A DNA stretch of 64,000 bases from Bacillota bacterium (GTDB lineage Bacteria; Bacillota; Clostridia; Christensenellales; Aristaeellaceae). The stretch lies in the NCBI GenBank assembly GCA_023404345.1, contig JAEYCB010000062.1, positions 1-64,000 on the forward strand, in the 5' to 3' direction. Position 1 is the first letter of the stretch. Every line of letters begins with the position of its first letter. This document shows, one piece after another, positions 1 through 9,002 of this stretch. The notes below the pieces were generated by a model. It saw nothing but the letters and a program-made list of their open reading frames with translations. It was not told the origin of the DNA and ran no database searches. Position numbers and translations under genes: made by a program.

Positions 1-14
1 GAGGAAGAAGCGGT

Positions 15-1085
15 ATGAACGTACAAATGAATCTGTCCCGGAATCTGAAAGACAAGCCGGCCGATGAGAGCAAGCTGGGCTTTGGCCACATCTTCACCGA
101 CCATATGCTTATGATCAACTACACCGATGGCAAGGGATGGCACGATGCCCGCATCATTCCCTATGGCAACATTTCGCTGGACCCTGCCTGTCAGGTGCTG
201 CATTACGGCCAGGAAATTTTTGAGGGCCTCAAGTGCTACCGCACATCGCAGGGCGGTTTTAATCTGTTCCGTCCCCGCGCCAATTTTGAGCGCTTCGCCC
301 GTAGCGCCGAGCGTATGGGCATGGCGCCCCTGCCTGTGGAGGATGGCCTGGAAACGCTGATGGCCCTTCTGGATGTGGAAAAGGAATGGACCCCCCACCA
401 GGAGGGTACCTCCCTGTACATTCGCCCCACGATGATCGCTACTGACAACCATCTGGGCGTGTCTACTTCCAGCACCTATCTGTATTATGTCATTCTGTCG
501 CCCTCCGGCGCGTACTACGCTTCGGGCCTGGCCCCAGTGGGCATCTACGTGGAGGATTCCTATGTGCGTGCCGTGCGCGGCGGCATCGGCTTTGCCAAGA
601 CCGGCGGCAACTATGCGGCCAGCATTCTGGCGGGCATGAATGCCAAGCACAGCGGCTATGCGCAGGTGCTGTGGCTGGACGGCGTGCATCAGCGCTACAT
701 CGAGGAAGTGGGCGCGATGAATATGATGTTCGTCTATGAGGACCGCAAAATCGTAACGCCCGTCCTCAACGGCAGCATCCTTCCCGGCATCACCCGCGAC
801 AGCGTGCTCAAGCTGGGCAAGTATCTGGGCTATGAAACCGAGGAAGCCCGCATGGACATCCACGATGTGATCGCTGATATCAAGGACGGCCGCGTGACGG
901 AGGCATTTGGCACCGGCACAGCCGCGGTGGTATCTCCTGTCAACAAGATCCGCTTCCAGGGCGAGGAGATCGGTATTGGGGATGGCGGAATCGGCCATAT
1001 CACTCAGCAGCTTTATGATGTGCTTACCGGCATTCAGTTTGGTAAGACCGACGATCCCATGGGTTGGGTCGTCCATCTGAAATAA
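15..1085 (+). CDS. ilvE: Branched-chain amino acid aminotransferase
   Basis: A 356-residue class IV PLP aminotransferase. It interconverts leucine, isoleucine and valine with their 2-oxo acids, using glutamate/2-oxoglutarate, in the cytoplasm. The sequence shows the FAKTGGNYAAS segment with the PLP lysine and the downstream EVGAMNMMFV segment typical of the long IlvE form; the length is normal for that form. ATG 15 is preceded by GAGGAAGAAG right at the window edge, so the promoter lies outside. The next gene follows after 34 bases and may be cotranscribed. The family call is firm; strict branched-chain specificity is inferred from overall similarity. Confidence 0.93.
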   Translation: MNVQMNLSRNLKDKPADESKLGFGHIFTDHMLMINYTDGKGWHDARIIPYGNISLDPACQVLHYGQEIFEGLKCYRTSQGGFNLFRPRANFERFARSAERMGMAPLPVEDGLETLMALLDVEKEWTPHQEGTSLYIRPTMIATDNHLGVSTSSTYLYYVILSPSGAYYASGLAPVGIYVEDSYVRAVRGGIGFAKTGGNYAASILAGMNAKHSGYAQVLWLDGVHQRYIEEVGAMNMMFVYEDRKIVTPVLNGSILPGITRDSVLKLGKYLGYETEEARMDIHDVIADIKDGRVTEAFGTGTAAVVSPVNKIRFQGEEIGIGDGGIGHITQQLYDVLTGIQFGKTDDPMGWVVHLK

Positions 1086-1119
1086 AAACACCTGAGCAAA
1101 GGGGAAAGGGGGGCGCCGC

Positions 1120-2166
1120 GTGCTCAGAGAAGTGACCCTTCATGCGGATTGGTGCGAAATGACCATGAGCATGATGCGCGAAAAACAATTTGAGGCATGC
1201 GAGCGCCGCCTTTTTGCCCATCCGGGAGTGGGCTTGTTTGCGCCGGAGGCCACCGAGGCAGACGCACAGGCCCTGCTGACAGGCTCGTTTGACGATGTGG
1301 GCGGTAAGAGCCGCTACACGCTGGCGACACTGGAAGGGCTTCGCGCTGCCGTGATGGAGCGTCTGCCGCAGGAGGCGCTCTATATCAGCGCCGGCGAAAT
1401 GCAGTTGGTAGAGCGCTTGCTGATCAACGACGGTGAGCTGCTTTTGGGCGACTGGGACGATCTGGGTGCAGCGGAAGCGCTGGTCAGCCGTCTGTGGTGC
1501 AGCTTTCACGCTGAGGGCGATGACTGGAAGCTGCTTCTGCCCCAGGCGCTGCATGACCCGCTGGCGCGTGCGATTGCTGCGGAAGAGGCGCCCGCCGCGC
1601 GCGAACGCCTGTTTCGCTATGACGCAACCATCCACGGCCTCCTCTACATCGCGGGCCTTTTGCACTCCGCGCAGCCCGTTGGCTTTTTCATGCATGATGT
1701 GATGCACGAGGAAGGCCCGATTGCTATGCAGATTGCACGGCGTTACCTGCAGGCCTCCTTTGAATATGTCACCGATTCCAATGGCGATTTGATCCTGCTG
1801 CACCCTGGCCTGGCCGATCCCTATAGGCTGGTAGGAGGCGAGCGCGCGGATGGAGGCATCTTCACGCTGGAGCTGTCGCAGGAGATGATTGCCGGGGGGA
1901 TGAACGGCATTTTGCCGGAGGAGGAGCCGCTCAACGATGCCCTTTGCGGCGCGCTCAATGGAGCGCTTCGCCCTGAATATGAGGTGGGCGAGGCTGCCGA
2001 GGACCTGCGCATGCTGGCCAAGCAGGGCGTAAGTCTCAAGGAAATGGAAAACGTGATGGCCTCTATGCTGGCCGTTTTACCAACGCGGGCCATGAAGGAT
2101 GCGCTGGAGCGTCTCTATCTGTGCACACCGCACTGGATGGGCCTTAAGACGGCGCTTTCGCACTGA
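1120..2166 (+). CDS. Uncharacterised protein, 348 aa
   Basis: I do not recognise a family. The start is GTG 1120, eight bases after a GGGGAAAGGGG ribosome binding site. The protein is acidic, rich in Ala, Leu and Glu, and shows no signal peptide, membrane span or metal motif that I can identify. It looks like a soluble, mostly helical cytoplasmic protein. It sits between ilvE and a pseudouridine synthase in the same direction with short gaps, so cotranscription is likely, but that does not indicate a function. The long open frame, good ribosome binding site and codon use like the neighbours make it a real gene. Confidence 0.75.
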   Translation: MLREVTLHADWCEMTMSMMREKQFEACERRLFAHPGVGLFAPEATEADAQALLTGSFDDVGGKSRYTLATLEGLRAAVMERLPQEALYISAGEMQLVERLLINDGELLLGDWDDLGAAEALVSRLWCSFHAEGDDWKLLLPQALHDPLARAIAAEEAPAARERLFRYDATIHGLLYIAGLLHSAQPVGFFMHDVMHEEGPIAMQIARRYLQASFEYVTDSNGDLILLHPGLADPYRLVGGERADGGIFTLELSQEMIAGGMNGILPEEEPLNDALCGALNGALRPEYEVGEAAEDLRMLAKQGVSLKEMENVMASMLAVLPTRAMKDALERLYLCTPHWMGLKTALSH

Positions 2167-2175
2167 TGAGAAAAT

Positions 2176-3033
2176 ATGAAACGATATGATTTTATCGTGC
2201 CGGAAAACGCACGGGGAACCCGTCTCTTTGCCTGCGCCCACCGGATGCTCCCGCAGGTTCCGGAATATGCGTTGCGCCGCGCTTTCCAAAAACGCGACGT
2301 GAAGGTCGATGGCCGTCGGGTAGATCTTTCTGCCATGGCCGGCCCCGGCACACAGGTGTGTGTTTATACCGACGAGGCACGGGAAAAAACCGTGCCTATC
2401 GTCTATTTGGATGAAAATGTGCTGGTGGCTGTCAAACCTGCAGGCGTCAGCTGTGAGCCGGATCGCAAGGGCGGAAAAACCTTTCCTCAGCTCCTGCACG
2501 AGCAAATGGGCCCGGAAACTGCCGAGCCACTTCTGTGTCACCGCCTGGATAACCCCACTGAGGGCCTGCTGCTGCTGGCCCGCACGCCGGATGTGCAGCA
2601 GGCGGCGCAGAATGCGTTCCGGCGGGGCGAGGTGCGCAAGGAATATGAATGCCTTGTGCGCGGCACACCCAGCCCGCGGCATGCAATGCTTGAAGCATGG
2701 CTTACCAAGGATGCGCTCCACGCGCGCGTGCGCGTGCTTGCCCGCGAGACGGAAAGCGCCAAGCGTATCGTAACCGAATACGACGTGTTGGAGCCCGGCG
2801 ACTGTGCACGCCTGCGCATCAGGCTGCATACGGGCCGCACGCATCAGATCCGGGCGCATATGGCCTTTATCGGCCATCCTCTCCTGGGTGATGACCAGTA
2901 TGGCGACCGTGAATTCAATCGAGCGATGAAGGCGCGTAGGCTCATGCTGTGCTCTGTATCGCTCTCGCTGCAAACCTCCGGGCCGCTTGCTTACCTGAAA
3001 GGACGTACATTTACCGCTACACCATCGTTTTAA
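2176..3033 (+). CDS. RluA-family pseudouridine synthase
   Basis: A 285-residue enzyme that isomerises specific uridines in rRNA or tRNA to pseudouridine. An S4-like RNA-binding segment lies near the N-terminus (about residues 18-45), followed by the RluA catalytic domain. The signature HRLDNPTEGLLLLA (canonical HRLDxxTSGLLL) contains the catalytic Asp, and GRTHQIRAHM is the conserved C-terminal motif. The Ser of the signature is Glu here, so the protein may belong to a divergent subgroup and its RNA target cannot be assigned. It is nine bases downstream of the unknown gene and 15 bases upstream of the HAD phosphatase, so the three probably share a transcript. Confidence 0.88.
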   Translation: MKRYDFIVPENARGTRLFACAHRMLPQVPEYALRRAFQKRDVKVDGRRVDLSAMAGPGTQVCVYTDEAREKTVPIVYLDENVLVAVKPAGVSCEPDRKGGKTFPQLLHEQMGPETAEPLLCHRLDNPTEGLLLLARTPDVQQAAQNAFRRGEVRKEYECLVRGTPSPRHAMLEAWLTKDALHARVRVLARETESAKRIVTEYDVLEPGDCARLRIRLHTGRTHQIRAHMAFIGHPLLGDDQYGDREFNRAMKARRLMLCSVSLSLQTSGPLAYLKGRTFTATPSF

Positions 3034-3048
3034 GGGGAGAAAAACCGC

Positions 3049-3885
3049 ATGGCTGACAATCCTGTTGCCCTGATTGCCATGGATATGGACGGTACGTTGC
3101 TGGATTCGTGTCAGCGCCTTACGCTGGGTAACCTTGCGGCCCTGCGGAAGGTGCAGGCGGCCGGAATTCATCTGGCCATCTGCAGCGGTCGTCTTCCCGG
3201 CGATGTGGCCATGTTTCTTGACGAAGCCGGATTGACTGACTGCGCCATCTTGTCGCTCAATGGTGCCTATTGCCTTGAACGGTGTATGGACGGGGCTTTT
3301 CTCAATCAGTCTTTTGACGGCGCTACGTTGGATGCGGCTGTGGAAATTTTGCGCCGCGCCCGCTTTCCCTTCGGGTGCTTCGTCCAGAATCGCCTGGTTA
3401 TCTTTGAAGGTGATTTTCAGGTAGATGACGAATTTTGGGGCACATATACCTGCGGCCGCTTTGCACCGCAGTATTTGTATGGTATGGGAGGGCTGAATGC
3501 CCTGCGTGCGCAGGGTGTGAACAAGCTTCTGTGCATGGCGCAGGATGAGGCAAAGCTTGAGCGTGCCCGCTGTGCTCTGGCTGAGCTGCCAGGATTGGAT
3601 GTAACCAGCTCCTGGAGCATGAATTTGGAGCTGATGCCTGCGGGCGTGAACAAGGGCATTGCAGTGGCTGCGCTGGCACAAAAACTGGGCATAAGTTCGC
3701 AGCGCGTGATGACCTTGGGTGATTATGACAACGATGTGAGCATGCTTTCCTATGCGGGAGTAAGCGTGGCTATGGCCAATGCCAGCCAGCAGGCACGTGC
3801 GGCAGCGAAACATCTCACCCTCAGCAACGATGAAGACGGCGTGGCCTACGCCATCCGAACGCTGTGCTTTGGCGAAGACGCTTAG
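3049..3885 (+). CDS. Cof-type HAD-superfamily phosphatase
   Basis: A 278-residue haloacid dehalogenase hydrolase of the Cof/YbiV type, which dephosphorylates sugar phosphates, nucleotides or cofactors such as FMN. Motif I is MDMDGTLLDS near residue 11, with the nucleophile and acid Asp. Motif III/IV is GDYDNDVSML near residue 225, and the type IIB cap lies between them. ATG 3049 follows AAGGGGAG. The substrate cannot be read from sequence. A terminator lies 35 bases downstream, which closes the transcription unit. Confidence 0.9.
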   Translation: MADNPVALIAMDMDGTLLDSCQRLTLGNLAALRKVQAAGIHLAICSGRLPGDVAMFLDEAGLTDCAILSLNGAYCLERCMDGAFLNQSFDGATLDAAVEILRRARFPFGCFVQNRLVIFEGDFQVDDEFWGTYTCGRFAPQYLYGMGGLNALRAQGVNKLLCMAQDEAKLERARCALAELPGLDVTSSWSMNLELMPAGVNKGIAVAALAQKLGISSQRVMTLGDYDNDVSMLSYAGVSVAMANASQQARAAAKHLTLSNDEDGVAYAIRTLCFGEDA

Positions 3886-3920
3886 CTGAAAAAACAAATT
3901 ATGCCATAGGGGAAGGCTAG

Positions 3921-3950
3921 AGACTCGCGGAGAATTTCCGCGGGTCTTTT
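3921..3950 (+). terminator. Rho-independent terminator after the HAD gene
   Basis: An 11-bp stem (AGACTCGCGGA with TCCGCGGGTCT, one G-T pair) and a five-base loop, followed by TTTT. It ends the unit that includes the pseudouridine synthase and HAD phosphatase. Confidence 0.75.
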
Positions 3951-4024
3951 GGTATAAGGCGGCGCGTCATGACCACCACCCTTGCCGCATACCCTGCGCA
4001 TAGCAAATACATGGGGGTGCTTGG

Positions 4025-5116
4025 ATGGCAAAAAACGGCGGCATGGCGGGCCTGACGGCCTGTATCGGTGCGATTGTAGGAGCCGGATTTGCCTCCGGGC
4101 GCGAAGTTGTCACCTTTTTCACACGCTATGGCGTGCATGCACGATGGCTGATTCCTCTGTCGGCGGGAACTTTGGCGCTGCTTTGTGCCCTGTGTATGGC
4201 TGCTGCGCGGAGGCGTGGCACGGACCGGTGGTGGGACTTGTATGATGGCATGCCTCCATGGGTGCGTCTATGCGCGCGCCTATGCGCCGCTGTGATGCTG
4301 GCAGTCACAGGCGGAGCCATGATTTCGGCCTCCGGGTGGCTGGCCATGCTGCTGTGGGCCAGTGAATGGGCATATCCCATTGGCACAGTGGGCACACTGT
4401 TCACGGCATGGATGGTCGGGCGGCGCGGCATTGGGGCGTTGGGCTGGATCAGCGGACTACTTACGGCGGCCCTGGGCGGTGCGTTGCTGGCGGCTCGTAT
4501 GGGCAGGAGCGATCCGTCGGCCGTTCTGATTTCGTTAGAGGCGCCATCCCTTTTCCAGGCGGCAGTGCGCGCCATTGCCTACGCGGCCATGAACCTCGCG
4601 CTGGCCATCGGGGTGGTGTGCCGCTGCGCGCAGGGCACGACACGCCGCATGCTGCTTTTGTGCATGGGCTTAGGGTTGGCATTGGCTGCGCTGCTTGCAC
4701 TCAGCGATGGCGTATATCGCCGACAGCCGGACCTGTTGGTGGAAGCGTTTCCCATTGTGCACCTGCTGGCGCAATTCGGACGAAATGGCTTTCTCATCAG
4801 CGCGGGACTCATGTATCTGGCGGTGTTCACATCGCTGGCGGCGGTGCTGTGCGCGCTGGACGGAGCAGCACAGGGATGCGGCCCATACCTGCGTGCTACG
4901 TTGACCCTGGGGCCGCCACTTGCGGTGTCACTGGTTGGATTTGAAGGCATCGTAGATAGCCTGTACGCCCCGGTGGGCCTGGCATGCCTGGCACTGGTGT
5001 TTGCACCACTGGTATGGGCGCGCCGCAAACTGGCCCTTGACAATTTGTCCCCGATACAGTACGATAAGAAAAAGTGTACAAACGATTGCACAAGGGAAGG
5101 GAGACCGCTGCGATGA
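4025..5116 (+). CDS. YkvI-like integral membrane carrier
   Basis: A 363-residue polytopic protein with about ten hydrophobic segments. It begins with the IGAIVGAGFASGREVVTFF signature seen in Bacillus YkvI and related carriers of the APC/sodium-symporter-like fold. The transported substrate is unknown. ATG 4025 follows a GGGGGTG site. Its stop codon overlaps the start of the GH65 phosphorylase (ATGA), so the two are translationally coupled; a role in sugar or cation transport is possible but not shown. Confidence 0.75.
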   Translation: MAKNGGMAGLTACIGAIVGAGFASGREVVTFFTRYGVHARWLIPLSAGTLALLCALCMAAARRRGTDRWWDLYDGMPPWVRLCARLCAAVMLAVTGGAMISASGWLAMLLWASEWAYPIGTVGTLFTAWMVGRRGIGALGWISGLLTAALGGALLAARMGRSDPSAVLISLEAPSLFQAAVRAIAYAAMNLALAIGVVCRCAQGTTRRMLLLCMGLGLALAALLALSDGVYRRQPDLLVEAFPIVHLLAQFGRNGFLISAGLMYLAVFTSLAAVLCALDGAAQGCGPYLRATLTLGPPLAVSLVGFEGIVDSLYAPVGLACLALVFAPLVWARRKLALDNLSPIQYDKKKCTNDCTREGRPLR

Positions 5117-7371
5117 GTTTTGAGATTCATCCCTGGAAGGTTGTGGAAACGGGGCTGGACAAGGAACGCATGCGCCTGTCCGAAAGCCTCACCTCTACGG
5201 GAAACGGCTATATGGGCATGCGTGGAAACTTTGAGGAGGACTATACCGGCGACACCCATCTTGGCACCTATATCGGCGGCGTGTGGTTTCCCGACAAAAC
5301 GCGGGTAGGTTGGTGGAAAAATGGCTATCCGCAGTATTTTGGCAAGGTAATCAACGCCGTTCGCTTAAATGGCATCCATGTGGAGGTGGACGGCGAGACG
5401 CTGGATCTGAACAACGCACAGGTAGAGGCGTTCTACCGCGAGCTGGATATGCAGAACGGCTTGTTCCTGCGCCGCTTTACCGTGCGCACGGCGCAGGGCA
5501 GCGTGAAGGTGGAGGCGGAGCGCTTCGTATCGCTGGCGCAAAAGGAACTGTTGGCCGTGCGCTATAGCCTTACGCCAGATTACGACGCTCATGTGGTGAT
5601 GCGTCCCTATCTGGATGCGAATGTGCGCAATCTGGACAGCAATTATGACGAAACCTTCTGGGACATGCTGCTGGAAGAAGAAACCGAGGATGCGCTGGCT
5701 CTGCTCACCAAAACAAAGGAAAATCCCTTCGGCACCCCGCGTTTTGCTGTGAGTGCCGCGATGAGCTGCTGGGCAGATGGACTCGAAATGGCCGGCCGCA
5801 AGCTGGACAGCGGGTATGTGGAAACCCGGTATGAGGGCGATGTGCGCGCTGGAGAGAACGGTGTGCTGGAAAAGTACGCTCTGTGCTTCACCAGCCGCGA
5901 CTATGATGAAAAGGTGCTTAACACCCTGTCACTCAAGGCCGCCGCGCGTGCTCGTGAACTGGGTTACGCCGAGCTGCGCGATGCACACACCGCCGCCTGG
6001 CGCGCCCGCTGGGCAGGCTGCGATGTGACCATTCAGGGCGACGACGCGGCGCAGCAGGGCATCCGTTTTAACCTGTTCCAGCTGCTCAGCACCTATTCCG
6101 GCGATGATGCGCGCCTCAACATCGGCCCCAAGGGCTTCACCGGCGAGAAATACGGCGGCGCCACCTACTGGGATACCGAGGCGTACTGTCTGCCGGTATA
6201 TATGGCTATCGCCGGGGAGGACGTGGCCAAGCAGCTGCTGCTGTATCGCTGGCTTCAGCTGGACGGCGCCTACCACAATGCGCGCCAGCAGGGCCTGAAG
6301 GGTGCGCTGTATCCCATGGTGACCTTCACCGGAGTGGAGTGCCATAACGAATGGGAGATCACCTTTGAGGAGATTCACCGCAACGGCGCCATCGCTCATG
6401 CCATCTTCAACTACGCTACCTATACCGGCGACATGGATTATATGCTGCGCGAGGGCTTGGACGTATTGTGCGGCGTGGCGCGCTTCTACACCGACCGCGT
6501 ACATTTCTCCAAGCGGCACGGCAAATACATGCTTCATGGCGTCACCGGACCCAATGAATACGAAAACAACGTCAACAATAACTGGTACACCAACCGCATT
6601 GCGGCCTGGAGCATCGGCCTGTTCGTAACCCAGGCGCGGCGCGCCTCCCAGGATCGCCGCCGTGAACTGGCCATCACTGAGGAAGAACTTGCGCACATGG
6701 TGGATGTGGTGGAGAAGATGTACTATCCTGAGGACGCGGAACTGGGCATCTTCGTGCAGCACGATACCTTCCTGGACAAGGACCTGATGCCCACCTCGGA
6801 TATCCCCGCTGGCGAGCGACCCATCAACCAGCACTGGTCGTGGGACCATATCCTGCGCAGCTGCTTTATCAAGCAGGCAGATGTGCTGCAGGGTCTGTAT
6901 TTCCTCAATCACCTGTACGATGTGGAAACCATTCGCCGCAACTTTGATTTCTACGAGCCCATGACCGTGCATGAGAGCAGCCTGTCGCCCTGTGTGCACA
7001 GCATTCTGGCAGCCCAGCTGGGTTATCATGAGAAGGCCGTGGAGATGTACCAGCGCACTGCCCGTCTGGATTTGGATAATATCAACAACGATACTGACGA
7101 CGGCCTGCACATCACCAGTATGGCCGGCAGCTGGCTGGCCATGGCGCACGGGTTCGCGGGCATGCGCACCACCAACGGCCTGAGCCTGGCGCCGTTCCTG
7201 CCTGATGCCTGGCAAGGCTATGCCTTCCAGTTCCACTACCGCGGCCGCGTTATCCGCGTAAGCGTGCGTCCGGGCCAGGCGCTGGTGGAACTGCTTCAGG
7301 GCGATCCGCTGAAAATGACCCTTTGCGGTCAGGAGCAGACGCTTTCCGATTCCATCTCACACGCGCTGTAA
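5113..7371 (+). CDS. GH65 glycoside phosphorylase, probable maltose phosphorylase
   Basis: A 752-residue family 65 glycoside hydrolase. The family performs inverting phosphorolysis of alpha-glucosides to beta-glucose 1-phosphate plus glucose or another acceptor. The catalytic acid region VTGPNEYENNVNNNWYTN starts at residue 477 (Glu about 482) and matches the maltose phosphorylase subgroup well. The N-terminal super-sandwich, central (alpha/alpha)6 barrel and short C-terminal beta part have normal proportions. ATG 5113 overlaps the preceding carrier stop. No beta-phosphoglucomutase is adjacent, which is unusual because the two genes are often paired. Trehalose, kojibiose or nigerose specificity is less likely but not excluded. 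Confidence 0.88.
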   Translation: MSFEIHPWKVVETGLDKERMRLSESLTSTGNGYMGMRGNFEEDYTGDTHLGTYIGGVWFPDKTRVGWWKNGYPQYFGKVINAVRLNGIHVEVDGETLDLNNAQVEAFYRELDMQNGLFLRRFTVRTAQGSVKVEAERFVSLAQKELLAVRYSLTPDYDAHVVMRPYLDANVRNLDSNYDETFWDMLLEEETEDALALLTKTKENPFGTPRFAVSAAMSCWADGLEMAGRKLDSGYVETRYEGDVRAGENGVLEKYALCFTSRDYDEKVLNTLSLKAAARARELGYAELRDAHTAAWRARWAGCDVTIQGDDAAQQGIRFNLFQLLSTYSGDDARLNIGPKGFTGEKYGGATYWDTEAYCLPVYMAIAGEDVAKQLLLYRWLQLDGAYHNARQQGLKGALYPMVTFTGVECHNEWEITFEEIHRNGAIAHAIFNYATYTGDMDYMLREGLDVLCGVARFYTDRVHFSKRHGKYMLHGVTGPNEYENNVNNNWYTNRIAAWSIGLFVTQARRASQDRRRELAITEEELAHMVDVVEKMYYPEDAELGIFVQHDTFLDKDLMPTSDIPAGERPINQHWSWDHILRSCFIKQADVLQGLYFLNHLYDVETIRRNFDFYEPMTVHESSLSPCVHSILAAQLGYHEKAVEMYQRTARLDLDNINNDTDDGLHITSMAGSWLAMAHGFAGMRTTNGLSLAPFLPDAWQGYAFQFHYRGRVIRVSVRPGQALVELLQGDPLKMTLCGQEQTLSDSISHAL

Positions 7372-7385
7372 AGCGCACCTCTTTT

Positions 7386-7436
7386 CGCCTCCCGCATAGG
7401 ATGCAGTATCATGCATCGGCGGGAGGCGGTTTTTTT
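7386..7436 (+). terminator. Terminator-like hairpin that also holds the dpaA ribosome binding site
   Basis: A ten-base-pair perfect stem: CGCCTCCCGC at 7386-7395 pairs with GCGGGAGGCG at 7419-7428. The loop is 23 bases and a run of seven T residues follows. It fits a terminator for the GH65 gene. The GGGAGG in its right arm is also the best ribosome binding site for dpaA at TTG 7435, so dpaA would be poorly translated from read-through mRNA. Confidence 0.7.
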
Positions 7437-8280
7437 GCTTAGAAAGCTGTTGGTGGCCGGCGGTGACGGCCGCATGCTGCGCATGGCGCGTATGCTGGCA
7501 GAGGATGGATTCGCCGTGTCCACCGTGGGCTTGATTTCCGGGGATGAGAAGACGGCCGGCATCGAATCGGCAGAGGCTTTGCTTTTTCCCTATCCCTTTG
7601 CGGTTCGGGACGGGCGCATTCCCACGCTGACCGGTTTGACCCTGCATCCAGAAGACGTGCTGGAAAGTGCCCGGCCGGGAGCGGTGCTGCTGGCGGGCGC
7701 GGGTCTGGAACCCTGTCTGGAAGCGCCGGGAGCGCGTGCAAAGCAGTTCCGGCTTTTTCTGTATGAAAATCATCCGGCATTCCTTGACCGCAATGCGGAT
7801 TTGTCTGCTGAGGGTGCGTTGGCGCAGGCCATGGGCCGCACCGGCGACGCGCTTTCGGATATGGAGGTGCTGGTGACGGGCTATGGGCGCTTTGGCCGCA
7901 CGCTGGCTAAAAAGCTCAAGGCGCTGGGCGCCGACGTGTGGGTGGCCGCCCGGCGGGAGGAACAGCGCCTTGCTGCCAGAAGCGACGGCATGCGCGCAAT
8001 GCCGCTTTCGCAGCTGCCGGACGCGGCTGCGCACGTGTCCATGGTGCTCAATACCATCCCCGCCCACGTGCTGGGAACAGAGGCACTCGCCGCCCTGCCC
8101 AAAGGCACGTGGCTACTGGAGCTGGCCAGCGCACCCTATGGCTTTGATCGCGACAGGGCTACGGCACTGGGGCTGAATGTTGAGGTTCTGCCCGCGCTGC
8201 CTTCGCGCTACGCGCCCCAAAGCGCTGCGCGTGCCCTCAAACAGGTCAGCTTGGAATTGCTCCGGGAGGCTTCGATATGA
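7435..8280 (+). CDS. dpaA: Dipicolinate synthase subunit A
   Basis: About 281 residues, homologous to SpoVFA. With DpaB it converts dihydrodipicolinate to dipicolinic acid in the mother cell during sporulation. The N-terminal part (KLLVAGGDGRMLRMARML) resembles the SpoVFA start, and a Rossmann NAD(P)-binding region EVLVTGYGRFGRTLAKKL follows in the middle. I chose TTG 7435 because a GGGAGG site sits eight bases upstream; an in-frame ATG at 7411 lies in the loop of the preceding hairpin and would add eight residues. It overlaps dpaB by ATGA. Its presence implies a spore former. Confidence 0.9.
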   Translation: MLRKLLVAGGDGRMLRMARMLAEDGFAVSTVGLISGDEKTAGIESAEALLFPYPFAVRDGRIPTLTGLTLHPEDVLESARPGAVLLAGAGLEPCLEAPGARAKQFRLFLYENHPAFLDRNADLSAEGALAQAMGRTGDALSDMEVLVTGYGRFGRTLAKKLKALGADVWVAARREEQRLAARSDGMRAMPLSQLPDAAAHVSMVLNTIPAHVLGTEALAALPKGTWLLELASAPYGFDRDRATALGLNVEVLPALPSRYAPQSAARALKQVSLELLREASI

Positions 8281-8882
8281 AAAAGACCAGCATCGGGTTT
8301 GCTATGACGGGTTCCTTTTGTACCTTTGAGCGGGTGCTTAAGCAGATGGAAGCACTGGTGCGGCGTGGGTATGAGGTGTTGCCCGTGCTATCCTTTAATG
8401 CCGGGGCACTGGATACGCGCTTTATGACGGCGGAGCACCTGCGCGCCCGCATCGTGGAGATTACCGGCAACGAGCCCATTGATACATTGGCCGGAGCAGA
8501 ACCCATCGGCCCCAAGAAAATGACCGACGTGTTTCTCATAGCTCCGGCGACGGGGAACAGTCTGGCAAAGCTGGCCAGCGGCATCTTTGATACGCCTGCC
8601 CTGCTGGGGGCCAAGAGCCACCTGCGCAACGACCGTCCTTTGGTTCTGGCCGTGTCCACCAACGACGGTCTGGGTGCAGCGGCGCAGAACATCGGCCGCC
8701 TGCTCAACGTGCGCAACATTTACTTTGTGCCCTTCGGCCAGGATGACCCGGTGAAAAAGCCTCGGTCGTTGGTTGCGGATTTCAGCCAGATTCCGCGTAC
8801 TATCGCGGCAGCACTGTCCGGCGTACAGATGCAGCCCATGCTTTCCTATGGCATGGAGGGGGAGACGCCCACACTGCACTGA
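8277..8882 (+). CDS. dpaB: Dipicolinate synthase subunit B
   Basis: A 201-residue flavoprotein-fold (HFCD family) subunit homologous to SpoVFB, the partner of DpaA in making spore dipicolinate. The N-terminus IGFAMTGSFCTF, the central IAPATGNSLAKLASGI and the NIYFVPFGQDDP segment are typical. The length is normal. ATG 8277 overlaps the dpaA stop, with GGGAGG upstream, so the subunits are coupled. Synthesis in the mother cell under a late sporulation sigma factor is expected from the family; no promoter could be assigned with confidence. Confidence 0.93.
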   Translation: MKKTSIGFAMTGSFCTFERVLKQMEALVRRGYEVLPVLSFNAGALDTRFMTAEHLRARIVEITGNEPIDTLAGAEPIGPKKMTDVFLIAPATGNSLAKLASGIFDTPALLGAKSHLRNDRPLVLAVSTNDGLGAAAQNIGRLLNVRNIYFVPFGQDDPVKKPRSLVADFSQIPRTIAAALSGVQMQPMLSYGMEGETPTLH

Positions 8883-8935
8883 AGGACGCAGCTCCTGTCA
8901 GAACCTGTCCTCCATGGGGAAATATTGTAACAAAC

Positions 8936-8964
8936 TTGCAATAAAATTGATTTCGTTGTAAACT
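8936..8964 (+). promoter_or_regulatory. Sigma-A type promoter of the DUF3298-like gene
   Basis: TTGCAA at 8936-8941, a 17-base spacer and TAAACT at 8959-8964, about 38 bases ahead of the chosen start codon. Confidence 0.5.
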
Positions 8965-9002
8965 ATACGATGCAAAAGAATCGCCGGAAGGAAGTGACCG
9001 CC

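Noticed and set aside
2077..3897. A 606-codon minus-strand open frame across the pseudouridine synthase and HAD genes
   Set aside because: It is the antisense shadow of two clear enzymes, with His/Gln-rich low-complexity translation and no ribosome binding site. GC-rich coding DNA often gives such frames.
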